A DNA stretch of 16,876 bases. Source: DASPKW01 sp038244055. Its GTDB lineage: Bacteria; Planctomycetota; Phycisphaerae; Tepidisphaerales; Tepidisphaeraceae. The stretch lies in NCBI GenBank assembly GCA_038244055.1, contig JBBRTW010000109.1:1-16876 (forward strand). The letters run 5' to 3'. The notes under the pieces were generated by a model. That model did not search any database and had not been told where the DNA came from. It worked only from the letters and a program-made list of their open reading frames with translations. The translations under genes and the position numbers were made by a program. Shown here one piece after another: positions 6,568 to 13,340 of this stretch (its first letter is position 1; each line of letters begins with the position of its first letter).

Positions 6568-7989
6568 TTACCGCTCGATCCGCATCGCCTCCATGGGCAC
6601 GCCGGCCGGCCCGGCCGCCATCTTCGCCGCCTGCGGGCCGGTGACGATCACATCGAAACTGTCCCCCGTCGATTCATTCTTAACCCGGATGCTCTGCCCC
6701 AGAATCCCCTGCTCGGTGGATCGCGCCACGGATTTGGCCTGGATTCCGCCCTGGGCCATGGAAATTGATACGAGTTGGTTGGATTTAACGAGAATCGTCG
6801 GCTCGATCAGCCGCGCTGTCATCACCGTCCCCGGCTTCAAATCTCTCTCCGCCATCTGCCCCACCGTCTGCTCGCGCGTCACCAGCGGATCCTCGCTCAG
6901 CCGATCCACCAGCGTCCGCCGCTCGATCAGATCGCTCTCGTTGATCACCTGCCGGAATCCGATCGGCCGGTTCACGATGAGCTGCTTCTGCCAGGCTCGA
7001 ACCGTCGCCGCGATCGTCACCTTCTGCGACCCCCCCTCGGCGATAATGCTGACTTCCCAATTGACATCGCCCAGATTCTTGTAGCGCGGAGCAACGATGC
7101 CGAATTTGAACAGCGGCTCGCTCAGGTTCAGCACCCGCTCATCGGCCGGGTTGAAATGGAACTGTAATTCCGTCGCCGGCAGCCCCATTCGCTCGGCCAT
7201 CTCCGCCACCAGCAGCTCCCGCAGCGTTTTGACCGATCTTTCCTCAGGCTGGGGCACTGGAATAGGCGCGGCCTGCGCGGCGACCGGCCGAACGGGCTTT
7301 ACTTCAACCGGCACATCAGGCGAACCATCGACAACGCCCGCCGGCTTGCCCACCACCGACATCTTCAGCGGCGATTCAATCAGCCGCGGCTTGGCCGTCC
7401 CCGATTCCTTGGCCGCGATCCATTGATCCAATGCCGATTTCTCATCGTAGCGCACATCCGACCGCGCCACCGTACACATCGTCGCCCCCACCAGCCGAAT
7501 CATCGCCAGGTTGACCCCCGCATCGTGCAGAATTTCCCGCAATTCCTTCATCGTCAGCGACCGAAACGGGCTGGACCGCTGCAGTCGAAACAGCACCAGA
7601 TCCGAGATCGGCTCGAACGCCGCCTTATCCGAATCCGCCCAGCGGCAGACGTTTTTAACCTTCACTTCTTCGCCGATCAGCGTCACTTCCCCGCGCATTT
7701 CCAAGGTGGGGCTTGCCAGCGTGCTCGCCCCACCCGGCACGAATTTCTCCGGCCCAGGCTCCACCGACCGAGCCAAAACCGCCGGCATCTCCCGATCCGC
7801 CGCCCCCAGCTCTCGCGCCGCCTGATCTCGCGCCGCCAAGTCTCGCGCCGCGCGACTCGCTGCCGACTTATCCCCCACCCGCTCCTCCCCCCGAGCCCGC
7901 GCCGGCCGAAGCCACAGCGCCGCCAGCGCCAGCACCATCAAGATGATCGCCAACCGAATATTCTGGCGGATAATTCGCGAACTGTTCAT
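6568..7989 (-). CDS. flgA: FlgA-type P-ring assembly chaperone with SAF domain, long N-terminus
   Basis: FlgA is the periplasmic chaperone for polymerisation of FlgI into the P ring. At 473 residues this protein is about twice the usual length. A hydrophobic N-terminal segment (IRLAIILMVLALAALWL) acts as signal or anchor, followed by a low-complexity stretch of pentapeptide repeats (near residues 45-61). The last 140 residues hold the SAF/FlgA C-terminal pattern: RPIGFRQVINESDLI, ERDLKPGTVMTARLIEP, then GILGQSIRVKNESTGDSFDV. The middle has no family I recognise. I prefer the ATG at 7987-7989 because GAGGAG lies eight bases upstream; the adjacent GTG at 7990-7992 is the alternative. It sits between flgG and flgH, matching function. 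Confidence 0.87.
   Translation of the reverse strand: MNSSRIIRQNIRLAIILMVLALAALWLRPARARGEERVGDKSAASRAARDLAARDQAARELGAADREMPAVLARSVEPGPEKFVPGGASTLASPTLEMRGEVTLIGEEVKVKNVCRWADSDKAAFEPISDLVLFRLQRSSPFRSLTMKELREILHDAGVNLAMIRLVGATMCTVARSDVRYDEKSALDQWIAAKESGTAKPRLIESPLKMSVVGKPAGVVDGSPDVPVEVKPVRPVAAQAAPIPVPQPEERSVKTLRELLVAEMAERMGLPATELQFHFNPADERVLNLSEPLFKFGIVAPRYKNLGDVNWEVSIIAEGGSQKVTIAATVRAWQKQLIVNRPIGFRQVINESDLIERRTLVDRLSEDPLVTREQTVGQMAERDLKPGTVMTARLIEPTILVKSNQLVSISMAQGGIQAKSVARSTEQGILGQSIRVKNESTGDSFDVIVTGPQAAKMAAGPAGVPMEAMRIER
7811..7855 (-). repeat. In-frame 15-nt tandem repeat in flgA
   Basis: Three consecutive 15-nt units start TCTCGCGCCGC on the plus strand. They encode AARDL, AARDQ, AAREL-like pentapeptides in the N-terminal linker of the FlgA homologue. 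The period is a multiple of three, unlike the 7-nt arrays in the gaps. Confidence 0.75.
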
Positions 7990-8039
7990 CACACCAACTC
8001 CTCAAATCCCATCTTCACCAGCCGCTCGCATTGACCTCT

Positions 8040-8076
<37 letters not shown>

Positions 8077-8077
8077 T

Positions 8078-8140
8078 GCCCACTGCCCACTGCCCACTGC
8101 CCACTGCCTACTGCCTACTGCCTACCGCCTACTCCCTACC
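8078..8140. repeat. Heptamer array, GCCCACT/GCCTACT family, containing the flgG stop
   Basis: Nine consecutive 7-nt units on the plus strand: four GCCCACT, two GCCTACT, GCCTACC, GCCTACT, CCCTACC. The last unit contains the flgG stop codon (CTA at 8136-8138, TAG in sense). The units nearest flgG carry a TAG in transcript sense; the far units have TGG instead. The same family occurs at 1133-1160 after flgK. Confidence 0.92.
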
Positions 8141-8945
8141 CCCTCCGCAAATTCGCGATCGTCTGCAGCGCCTGATCCGCCGTCTGGATCGACTGGCTGT
8201 TCAGCTCGAACGCCCGCTGCGTCTTGATCAGCGTCACAAGTTCCTTCACCGGATCGACGTTCGACGCCTCCAGAAACCCTTGCAGCACCTGGCCCGATCC
8301 ATTCTCGCCCGGCTTCGACGGAAGCGACGGCCCGCTCGATGGCGTCTCGGTGTAGATGCTTCCCCCCAGCATGTTCAGGCCCTGCGGGTTGACGAACTGG
8401 GAAATCTCCAGGTTGCCCACCTGCTTCTTCGCGTTCTGCCCGGCCACCGTCGCCTCCACCTTGCCATCGGCGCTGATCGTCACATCCGTCGTCCCCTTGG
8501 GCACGACCAGGTTGGGCGTCAGCTTGTAGCCATCGCCCATCCCCAGCACGATTTCACCCTGCTTGTTGATAAAGAAGTTCCCGTTGCGCGTGTACCCAAA
8601 CCCATCCCCGATCGTGTCCATGATCTTGACCTTGAAGAACCCCTGCCCCGAAATGCCCACGTCGAGCTGCCGGCCGGTATTTTCCAGCGACCCCTGCTCC
8701 GTATCGAGCTGCGTGTTCGACACCCGCACGCCCAGGCCCACATAAATCCCGGCCGGCGAAACCTCGCCCGCCGAATTGGTCGTACCCGGCTGTTTCAACG
8801 TCAGGTAATACAAATCCTCGAAATTCGTCCGGCTCCGCTTGAACGCCGTCGTTTCCGCGTTGGCCAGGTTGTTAGCCACCACGTCAATGCGCTGCGAAAG
8901 CGCCCGTAATCCCGTAGCAGCCGAATGTAGCGCGGTAATGGCCAT
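8136..8945 (-). CDS. flgG: Flagellar distal rod protein FlgG
   Basis: FlgG builds the distal rod that crosses the P and L rings. The 269-residue length fits the family (about 260). Residues 25-47 (NNLANAETTAFKRSRTNF, then EDLYY) carry the rod motif plus the FlgG-specific F-K-R-S-R...F-E-D-L-x-Y sequence, which separates FlgG from FlgF. The C-terminus has ASNVDPVKELVTLIKTQRAF and SIQTADQALQTIANL, also FlgG-typical. The ATG at 8943-8945 directly precedes the conserved first helix; no clear Shine-Dalgarno precedes it. The stop codon lies inside a heptamer array. flgF is upstream across a 107-bp gap with a hairpin repeat. Confidence 0.97.
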   Translation of the reverse strand: MAITALHSAATGLRALSQRIDVVANNLANAETTAFKRSRTNFEDLYYLTLKQPGTTNSAGEVSPAGIYVGLGVRVSNTQLDTEQGSLENTGRQLDVGISGQGFFKVKIMDTIGDGFGYTRNGNFFINKQGEIVLGMGDGYKLTPNLVVPKGTTDVTISADGKVEATVAGQNAKKQVGNLEISQFVNPQGLNMLGGSIYTETPSSGPSLPSKPGENGSGQVLQGFLEASNVDPVKELVTLIKTQRAFELNSQSIQTADQALQTIANLRRG

Positions 8946-8998
8946 GGCAATTTACTTATCGGACTTAAGTTCCCGGCAGGATTAATGGTTCCCAGTGA

Positions 8999-9017
8999 CA
9001 CGGGCGTCCCGCCCGTG
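8999..9017. repeat. Hairpin repeat CACGGGCG-TCC-CGCCCGTG in the flgF-flgG gap
   Basis: A perfect 8-bp stem with a 3-nt loop. The CACGGGCG...CGCCCGTG palindrome is a recurrent intergenic repeat in planctomycete-like genomes, to my recollection. No T run follows on either strand, so a terminator role is not supported. It could slow the polymerase or stabilise the flgF 3' end. Confidence 0.7.
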
Positions 9018-9052
9018 CGAACCGCATTCGCACACAAACCATCACTCAATCA

Positions 9053-9814
9053 TCAAGTGATCTTCCCGACCTCATTCAATTTGCTAAGCATTTGATCCTG
9101 GTAACGAATCATATTTGCGTTCGCTTCGAGCTGACGTTGGGCATCCATCAGTTGCGACAACTCAGTCGCCGGATCCACATTCGCCCTTTCCACAAATTCA
9201 CTTCTCAATGAAGCATCCCGCGCCGGCGTCACCTTCCCCATATCCGGATACGACAGCATCGTGCCTCCAATCTTCGAAAGCTGCTTGCGGTCCGGCACAT
9301 CGAAAACCCCGATCCGCCCGGCCGGCTGCGAATCCTGCGTGATCGCCCCATCCGCCGAGATCTGCGCCTGGGTTTTGCCCCGCAGCTTGATCGGCTTGCC
9401 TTTCGGATCCAGCACTTCAAACCGCTCATCGTTTGCCAGGGACAAATGCCCACGCTGGTTGATCACCATCCGCCCATCGCGCGTCAGATAGCTCTCCTTG
9501 CCGTTGCTCACCTTCAAAAATCCCCGGCCGACAATCCCCACATCCAGGTTGTTCCCCGTCGGCTCCAGTTCCCCCTGCGAATTGTCCACTCGCGTCGGAT
9601 TGATCTGCACGCCTCCGCCCAGCGCCTCCAGCATCTTGTTCGACTGGTTCGGCGACAGGCCCATCTCCTGCGCCTCGGTGCGCCGCTGCTGAAACAGCGC
9701 CAGGTCCTTCTTGAACCCGACCGTCTCCGCGTTGGCGATGTTGTTGGCCACCACATCCTGCCGATGGCTGGCCGTCATCACGCCCGAAGCTGATAGGTAA
9801 AGCCCGTAATTCAT
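9053..9814 (-). CDS. flgF: Flagellar proximal rod protein FlgF
   Basis: A 253-residue rod/hook family protein. The N-terminal motif is present (VVANNIANAETVGFKKDLAL, about residues 22-41), as is the C-terminal block (ANVDPATELSQLMDAQRQLE). It lacks the FKRSR...FEDLYY signature of FlgG and has the G-F-K-K-D pattern common in FlgF-like proteins, so I call it FlgF. The order flgF-flgG supports this. A second FlgG-type paralogue is the alternative. The ATG at 9812-9814 begins MNYGLYLSASGV, the conserved first helix. It starts six bases after the stop codon of the small ORF upstream, so the two are probably co-translated. Confidence 0.9.
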   Translation of the reverse strand: MNYGLYLSASGVMTASHRQDVVANNIANAETVGFKKDLALFQQRRTEAQEMGLSPNQSNKMLEALGGGVQINPTRVDNSQGELEPTGNNLDVGIVGRGFLKVSNGKESYLTRDGRMVINQRGHLSLANDERFEVLDPKGKPIKLRGKTQAQISADGAITQDSQPAGRIGVFDVPDRKQLSKIGGTMLSYPDMGKVTPARDASLRSEFVERANVDPATELSQLMDAQRQLEANANMIRYQDQMLSKLNEVGKIT

Positions 9815-9820
9815 CTCGCA

Positions 9821-9985
9821 TCATTCCATTTCGCGCGAGTCCAACCGTTCATCGCCCGCCATCGCCGAAACCGTCGCCTGCTCCCCAGCCAACACTTCCT
9901 CATGCATCAGCGCCGCAATCCGCGCCAGTTCCAGAATCCGCTGCCCGAGGTTTTGAGGAATCGAAGTCATCATCCAGCGCTCCAT
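9821..9985 (-). CDS. Small helical protein of unknown function at the head of the flagellar cluster
   Basis: A 54-residue ORF from the ATG at 9983-9985, with GGGGAG nine bases upstream. Its stop codon lies six bases before the flgF start, the tight spacing of a co-translated pair; that is the main reason to believe it. The sequence is polar and mostly helical (LGQRILELARIAALMHEEVL), without signal peptide, membrane segment or cysteines. I do not recognise a family. A TTG at 10015 would add ten residues and ATGs at 9970 and 9967 would shorten it. It could be a small flagellar regulator or chaperone, but nothing in the sequence shows this. Confidence 0.5.
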   Translation of the reverse strand: MERWMMTSIPQNLGQRILELARIAALMHEEVLAGEQATVSAMAGDERLDSREME

Positions 9986-10027
9986 GTGCGAGATCTCCCC
10001 ATCTCCATGAAGCAAGCACCGGGCCAG

Positions 10028-10201
10028 TCAATGCGGCCTCCCCTTGAGTCGTCGCAAGTCATTTAATGGAATCGCCTTATGATCCACTATCACCCGGCCA
10101 ACCGCTCCCCAACCCGCGCATTGCCTGCCCCCGATAAGCAGTTCCTGCGCGTCGATGGGTGCCATGCCCTGACGAGCCGCCAAAAAAATCTCTTTCGCCA
10201 T
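10028..10201 (-). CDS. Possible 57-aa hypothetical protein upstream of the flagellar cluster
   Basis: From the ATG at 10199-10201 this reads a 57-residue polypeptide (MAKEIFLAARQGMAPIDAQE onward, ending in RRLKGRPH). It ends 42 bases before the start of the next small ORF on the same strand. The reading frame stays open far upstream, but that part is the translation of the 20-bp tandem repeat and is not credible. No clear Shine-Dalgarno and no recognised family, so this may be untranslated leader. Confidence 0.22.
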   Translation of the reverse strand: MAKEIFLAARQGMAPIDAQELLIGGRQCAGWGAVGRVIVDHKAIPLNDLRRLKGRPH

Positions 10202-10220
10202 GACGCCCAATCGGCTCGGC

Positions 10221-10232
10221 TGGGCATGCCCA
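10221..10232. promoter_or_regulatory. 12-nt perfect palindrome TGGGCATGCCCA
   Basis: A self-complementary 12-mer 20 bases upstream of the possible 57-aa ORF and about 235 bases upstream of the small ORF before flgF. It has operator-like symmetry but may be a chance SphI-type core in GC-rich DNA. Confidence 0.3.
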
Positions 10233-10260
10233 ACCCGCGCGCCCCTCGAACCCCTCTGAT

Positions 10261-10360
10261 ATTCCTCCCGTGCGCGCCAAACCTCCTCCGTGCGCCCGCG
10301 GCGTCCTCCGTGCGCCCGCCGCGTCCTCCGTGCGCCCGCCGCGTCCTCCGTGCGCCCGCG
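10261..10360. repeat. 20-bp tandem repeat upstream of the flagellar cluster
   Basis: Three nearly identical 20-bp units (GCGTCCTCCGTGCGCCCGCC at 10301-10320 and 10321-10340, one end mismatch at 10341-10360). A close variant sits at 10281-10300 and a degraded unit at 10261-10280. The period is exact to the base, about two DNA turns, so each unit presents the same helical face. The minus strand reads GCGCACGGAGGAC in each unit. Confidence 0.9.
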
Positions 10361-10619
10361 ACGCTCTCGGCGCGCTACCCCCAAACCGCGAAAAATCCTC
10401 AAATCAGGAAAATATATCACCCCTTTTCCCGCAGTTTTCCGCCCACCGCCCCCAATCGAATCACTTCCAGCGCTCTCCCAGCGTGACACCCCCCGGTCCT
10501 TACAGAAGCCCCCAGCGTCAGGAGCCGGCCACCAGAAACGTCAACCTCGCAAACAAAGGTTCCCCCGGCTCCTGACCCTCTCGCGCCGGCCGCAAAACAA
10601 ACCCACCATCGCAAATCTC

Positions 10620-10639
10620 CTCAACATCGGAATGTTGAG
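10620..10639. promoter_or_regulatory. Perfect inverted repeat before the 10664 gene
   Basis: CTCAACAT, a CGGA centre, then ATGTTGAG: 8-bp arms without mismatch. It ends 24 bases before the ATG and 15 bases before the GGAG ribosome binding site. It could be an operator for a dimeric repressor or a small hairpin in the 5' leader. The choice cannot be made from sequence. Confidence 0.5.
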
Positions 10640-10663
10640 CTACATCAACCGCGGAGCCCAATC

Positions 10664-11713
10664 ATGCCCTCTCCCAATTTCCTCATCGCCGTCTTCTCCC
10701 AGCGCATCTCCTCCTTCGCCACCTGGAAAGCCCGCGGCATCAACTGCCTGGTTTCCCATGAACCCGAGGGCGGCCGGGTCAAGAAATCGGATTGGGAAGC
10801 CGCCGCCGCTTCGGCCGGCCTCTACTTCCTCGACTACCCTTCCCCCGACGACTCTGATTTACCAAACGAAGCCAAGCAACCCTTCCGCCTCGCTTTCATG
10901 CAGGATGATGAGCCCGACCTCTCCCGCTACGCCCCCAATTCGCCCGGCGCTACCGCCGATGGCTGGACCCATCCCGATCTCCTCATGGCCCGCTACCGCC
11001 GCTGCAAGTCGGCCGCGCCGAATTTGCCGGTCCTTGTCAACTTCGCCGGTCCCAATGTCACGCCCATCTACTACAACGGCGCTAAACACCTCCCCTACAT
11101 CGCCACCGCCGACTGGCTGGCCCATGACTGGTACGTCAAGAACCGCAATTTCGCGCGGTATCCGGTTTCCTTCATCGGCGATGCCATCGATCGCCTCAAG
11201 GCCTGGTCCGCCTCCCCCGCCCAGCCGGCCGGCAAGCCCCAGTTCGCCTTCATCGAATGCTCCGACCAGAAAGTCAGCCCGCTCGGCCGCTGCCCCACGC
11301 CCGATGAAGTCGAGGAGGAAATCATGCTCGCGGTCGCCAAAGGTGCCAAGGGGATCATCTATTTCCCGCAGAAACCGCCGCCCGGCTTTGTCTACGATGC
11401 GATGCCGCCGGAGATCGTCGATCGCATCACCCGCATCAATGCCGACCTGGGAAAACGATTTAACAGCGCCGCCGCCTCGACCACGCCGCCACCGATCGAC
11501 CCGCCGGCAACCAATCCTCCATCCACGCCTCCGCCCGCTTCGGCCGGTTCTTCCACAGTCGATCCGAACTCTCCCACCCTCGCCGACGTAATTCAAAAAG
11601 TGGCGGATCTCTCGGGCCGTCTCGATCACATCAATCAGCGTCTCGACGCGCTGGCCGCCGCAAGATTTCGCGGTACGTTTGATCTGCAACTTTCAAACTC
11701 CACCGGCGGGTGA
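10664..11713 (+). CDS. TIM-barrel-like protein of unknown function with coiled-coil tail
   Basis: 349 residues; the ATG has GGAG seven bases upstream. Residues 1-255 alternate short hydrophobic strands and helices as in a (beta/alpha)8 glycoside-hydrolase-like barrel: NFLIAVFSQ, GLYFLDYPS, LPVLVNFAGP, WLAHDWYVKN, PQFAFIECSD and AKGIIYFPQ. E198 and several aspartates lie at strand ends, where catalytic acids would sit. There is no NEP motif or named family signature, so the fold is an inference. Residues about 261-295 are a Pro/Ser/Thr linker and about 305-332 a short coiled coil (VADLSGRLDHINQRLDALAA), suggesting oligomerisation. There is no signal peptide or membrane segment. It diverges from the flagellar cluster; no functional link is evident. 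Confidence 0.7.
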   Translation: MPSPNFLIAVFSQRISSFATWKARGINCLVSHEPEGGRVKKSDWEAAAASAGLYFLDYPSPDDSDLPNEAKQPFRLAFMQDDEPDLSRYAPNSPGATADGWTHPDLLMARYRRCKSAAPNLPVLVNFAGPNVTPIYYNGAKHLPYIATADWLAHDWYVKNRNFARYPVSFIGDAIDRLKAWSASPAQPAGKPQFAFIECSDQKVSPLGRCPTPDEVEEEIMLAVAKGAKGIIYFPQKPPPGFVYDAMPPEIVDRITRINADLGKRFNSAAASTTPPPIDPPATNPPSTPPPASAGSSTVDPNSPTLADVIQKVADLSGRLDHINQRLDALAAARFRGTFDLQLSNSTGG

Positions 11714-11818
11714 TCCCCTTACAGCATTTATTGTGAATGTGCGGTAGACTTTCATCCAACCGGTCCGTATCTGTAAGTCGTCCGAGGTAAACCCGGCGGC
11801 TCGGCGGATCGAGTCTTC

Positions 11819-13039
11819 ATGCCCGTTGTGTCATTGTCCATCCTCGCTGATTCCCTGCCCGGATGGTTCTACCCAGCCGCGGCCGGCGTTTTTCTGTTCG
11901 CCGCGGCCGCGGTCGCCCTCATCTGCCTGCTCCTGATCCGCCTGCGCCGACATCACCGCGGCGGAGCCGAAACCCAGACCCGAATCCGCCTGGTTCTCGA
12001 TCAGATGCCCGCCATCATCTGGACCGTCGACAACGAATTCCGCTTCACCTCCATCGACGGCGCGGGAATGGACAATCTCGGCTCCACCGGCGCGGACATG
12101 GTCGGCAAAACCATTTACGAATACTTCCAGACCAGCGACCGCGCTTTCCGCCCCATCGCCGGCCACGAAGACGCCATCCGCGACCGCAAGCCCAGCAGCT
12201 ACGAAGTCACCTGGCACGAACGCATCTATCAGGTCCATCTCGAACCCTGGAAAGATCAGGCCGGACATTTTGCCGGCGTCATCGGCGTCTCCCTCGACAT
12301 CACCGAGCGCAAAAAGGCCGAGCACCTTCTTTCCGCCAACGAAGCCCGCAGCCGCGCCCTCCTGACCGCGATCCCCGATGTCATGTTCCGCCTCCGCGCC
12401 GATGGCACGGTGCTCGAATTCATGGACAAGCTGGCCGCCCCGCCGCTGACGCGCTCGGGCGTGCATATCCGCCTGCTCTATCCCGAAATCGCCGAACGCG
12501 CCACCGAGATGTCCCGCGCTGCCATCAGCACCGGGCAGATTCAGATGTTCGAGCACGCCTCGGCGCAGAACGGACGATCATCGCACGTCGAAGTGCGCTT
12601 TGCCGTCTGCGGCAAGGATGAGGTGCTGGTGATCGTCAGAAATATCACTGAGCGCAAGAAGGCCGAGAACGACCTGCGCCGCCGCGAGGCCGAGCTGCGC
12701 TCGCTGGTGCGGGCGATTCCCGATCTGCTGTTCCTGACCACGCGCGATGGCCGGATCTCCGGATGCTCGGCCGCCAATGAAGCAGACCTTCTGGCCCCGC
12801 CCGATGAAATGATCGGCCGGCATTTTTCAGATTTCCTCCCGCCTTCTATCGCCGAGCTCATTCACCAGCACCTGCAACTGGCCCGGGAATTCGGCCAGCC
12901 GCAAATCTTTCAGTATTCCCTGGATTTCGCGGGCCAGCCCCGCCGCTTCGAAGCCCGCATGGTCTTCACCGGCGACGGCTCGGACCAGGTGCTGACCCTG
13001 GTTCGGAATATTACGGATATTGCGGATAAACGGACGTAA
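11819..13039 (+). CDS. Membrane-anchored triple-PAS protein without output domain
   Basis: 406 residues. A transmembrane segment at about 16-40 (AAAGVFLFAAAAVALICLLL) is followed by a basic stop-transfer sequence (RLRRHH), so the rest is probably cytoplasmic. Three PAS domains follow: about 55-160, 170-275 and 288-402. The first two end in the PAC-type signature DITERKKAE or NITERKKAE (161-168, 276-283); the third ends NITDIADK. Each begins with the PAS helix pattern (LDQMPAIIWTV, LTAIPDVMFRL, VRAIPDLLFLT). The protein stops right after the third PAS: no histidine kinase, GGDEF, EAL, HTH or methyl-accepting domain. It may sense redox state or ligand and signal by contact, or be a relic of a kinase. 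The ATG at 11819 has no strong Shine-Dalgarno. Confidence 0.85.
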   Translation: MPVVSLSILADSLPGWFYPAAAGVFLFAAAAVALICLLLIRLRRHHRGGAETQTRIRLVLDQMPAIIWTVDNEFRFTSIDGAGMDNLGSTGADMVGKTIYEYFQTSDRAFRPIAGHEDAIRDRKPSSYEVTWHERIYQVHLEPWKDQAGHFAGVIGVSLDITERKKAEHLLSANEARSRALLTAIPDVMFRLRADGTVLEFMDKLAAPPLTRSGVHIRLLYPEIAERATEMSRAAISTGQIQMFEHASAQNGRSSHVEVRFAVCGKDEVLVIVRNITERKKAENDLRRREAELRSLVRAIPDLLFLTTRDGRISGCSAANEADLLAPPDEMIGRHFSDFLPPSIAELIHQHLQLAREFGQPQIFQYSLDFAGQPRRFEARMVFTGDGSDQVLTLVRNITDIADKRT

Positions 13040-13071
13040 TCCGCCGCCGGCAACCCGGCCCGCGCGGATTA
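13037..13071 (+). terminator. Stem-loop starting at the PAS-gene stop codon
   Basis: TAATCCGC (13037-13044) pairs perfectly with GCGGATTA (13064-13071), enclosing an inner GCCGG-CAAC-CCGGC hairpin (13046-13059). The first three bases are the stop codon. There is no T run after it, so it is at best a terminator of atypical kind, or an mRNA 3'-end stabiliser. Confidence 0.5.
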
Positions 13072-13208
13072 TAGTGTGATCCCCGACCCGCCCAATGCAT
13101 CATAAAGGTGAATTCGAACCCATTCAGCCTTGCGAATGTGAAAGAATGCCGCTTGTGATGTTTTTCGATCCCCAGTAGAAGTCGAAGGAGAGAAAGAGCA
13201 GACTCGCC

Positions 13209-13340
13209 ATGATCACCAGCGCCCCAACTTCAAGTCCCACCCGCCAATGGGTCCGCCGACTCGATTTCATCGTCGGCTTCATCGTGCTCTCAATCGCATA
13301 TTCGGCCCTTCTGGTCGGTGTGCGATACTTTTTCTTTTGA
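13209..13340 (+). CDS. Possible 43-aa single-pass membrane protein
   Basis: The ORF from ATG 13209 ends at TGA 13338-13340, directly abutting the stop codon of the convergent GH5 gene. It encodes a polar N-terminus ending in VRRLD, then a hydrophobic helix (FIVGFIVLSIAYSALLVGVR) and YFFF. AAGGAG lies 19 bases upstream, too far for a normal ribosome binding site. The opposite strand (stop at 13124, ATGs near 13282) also encodes a short hydrophobic helix, so the coding strand is uncertain, and neither may be real. Confidence 0.3.
   Translation: MITSAPTSSPTRQWVRRLDFIVGFIVLSIAYSALLVGVRYFFF

Larger units (their letters stand above)
10202..10663. other. Divergent intergenic region between flagellar cluster and plus-strand gene
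   Basis: About 460 bases without a credible gene. It holds a perfect 12-nt palindrome, TGGGCATGCCCA (10221-10232), the 20-bp tandem repeat (10261-10360), an AT-rich patch at about 10388-10436 with TATATT on the minus strand, and the inverted repeat at 10620-10639. Promoters for both directions should lie here. I could not find a convincing sigma-54, sigma-28 or sigma-70 pair, so none is annotated. Confidence 0.6.

Noticed and set aside
10202..10489. Upstream extension of the 57-aa minus-strand ORF to 153 aa
   Set aside because: The added part is Arg/Gly-rich translation of the 20-bp tandem repeat; its period is not a multiple of three and it has no protein-like features.
10290..11591. 433-aa plus-strand ORF overlapping the 10664 gene in another frame
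   Set aside because: Pro/Ser/Arg-rich shadow of a GC-rich gene; the 10664 frame has a ribosome binding site and protein-like hydrophobic strands.
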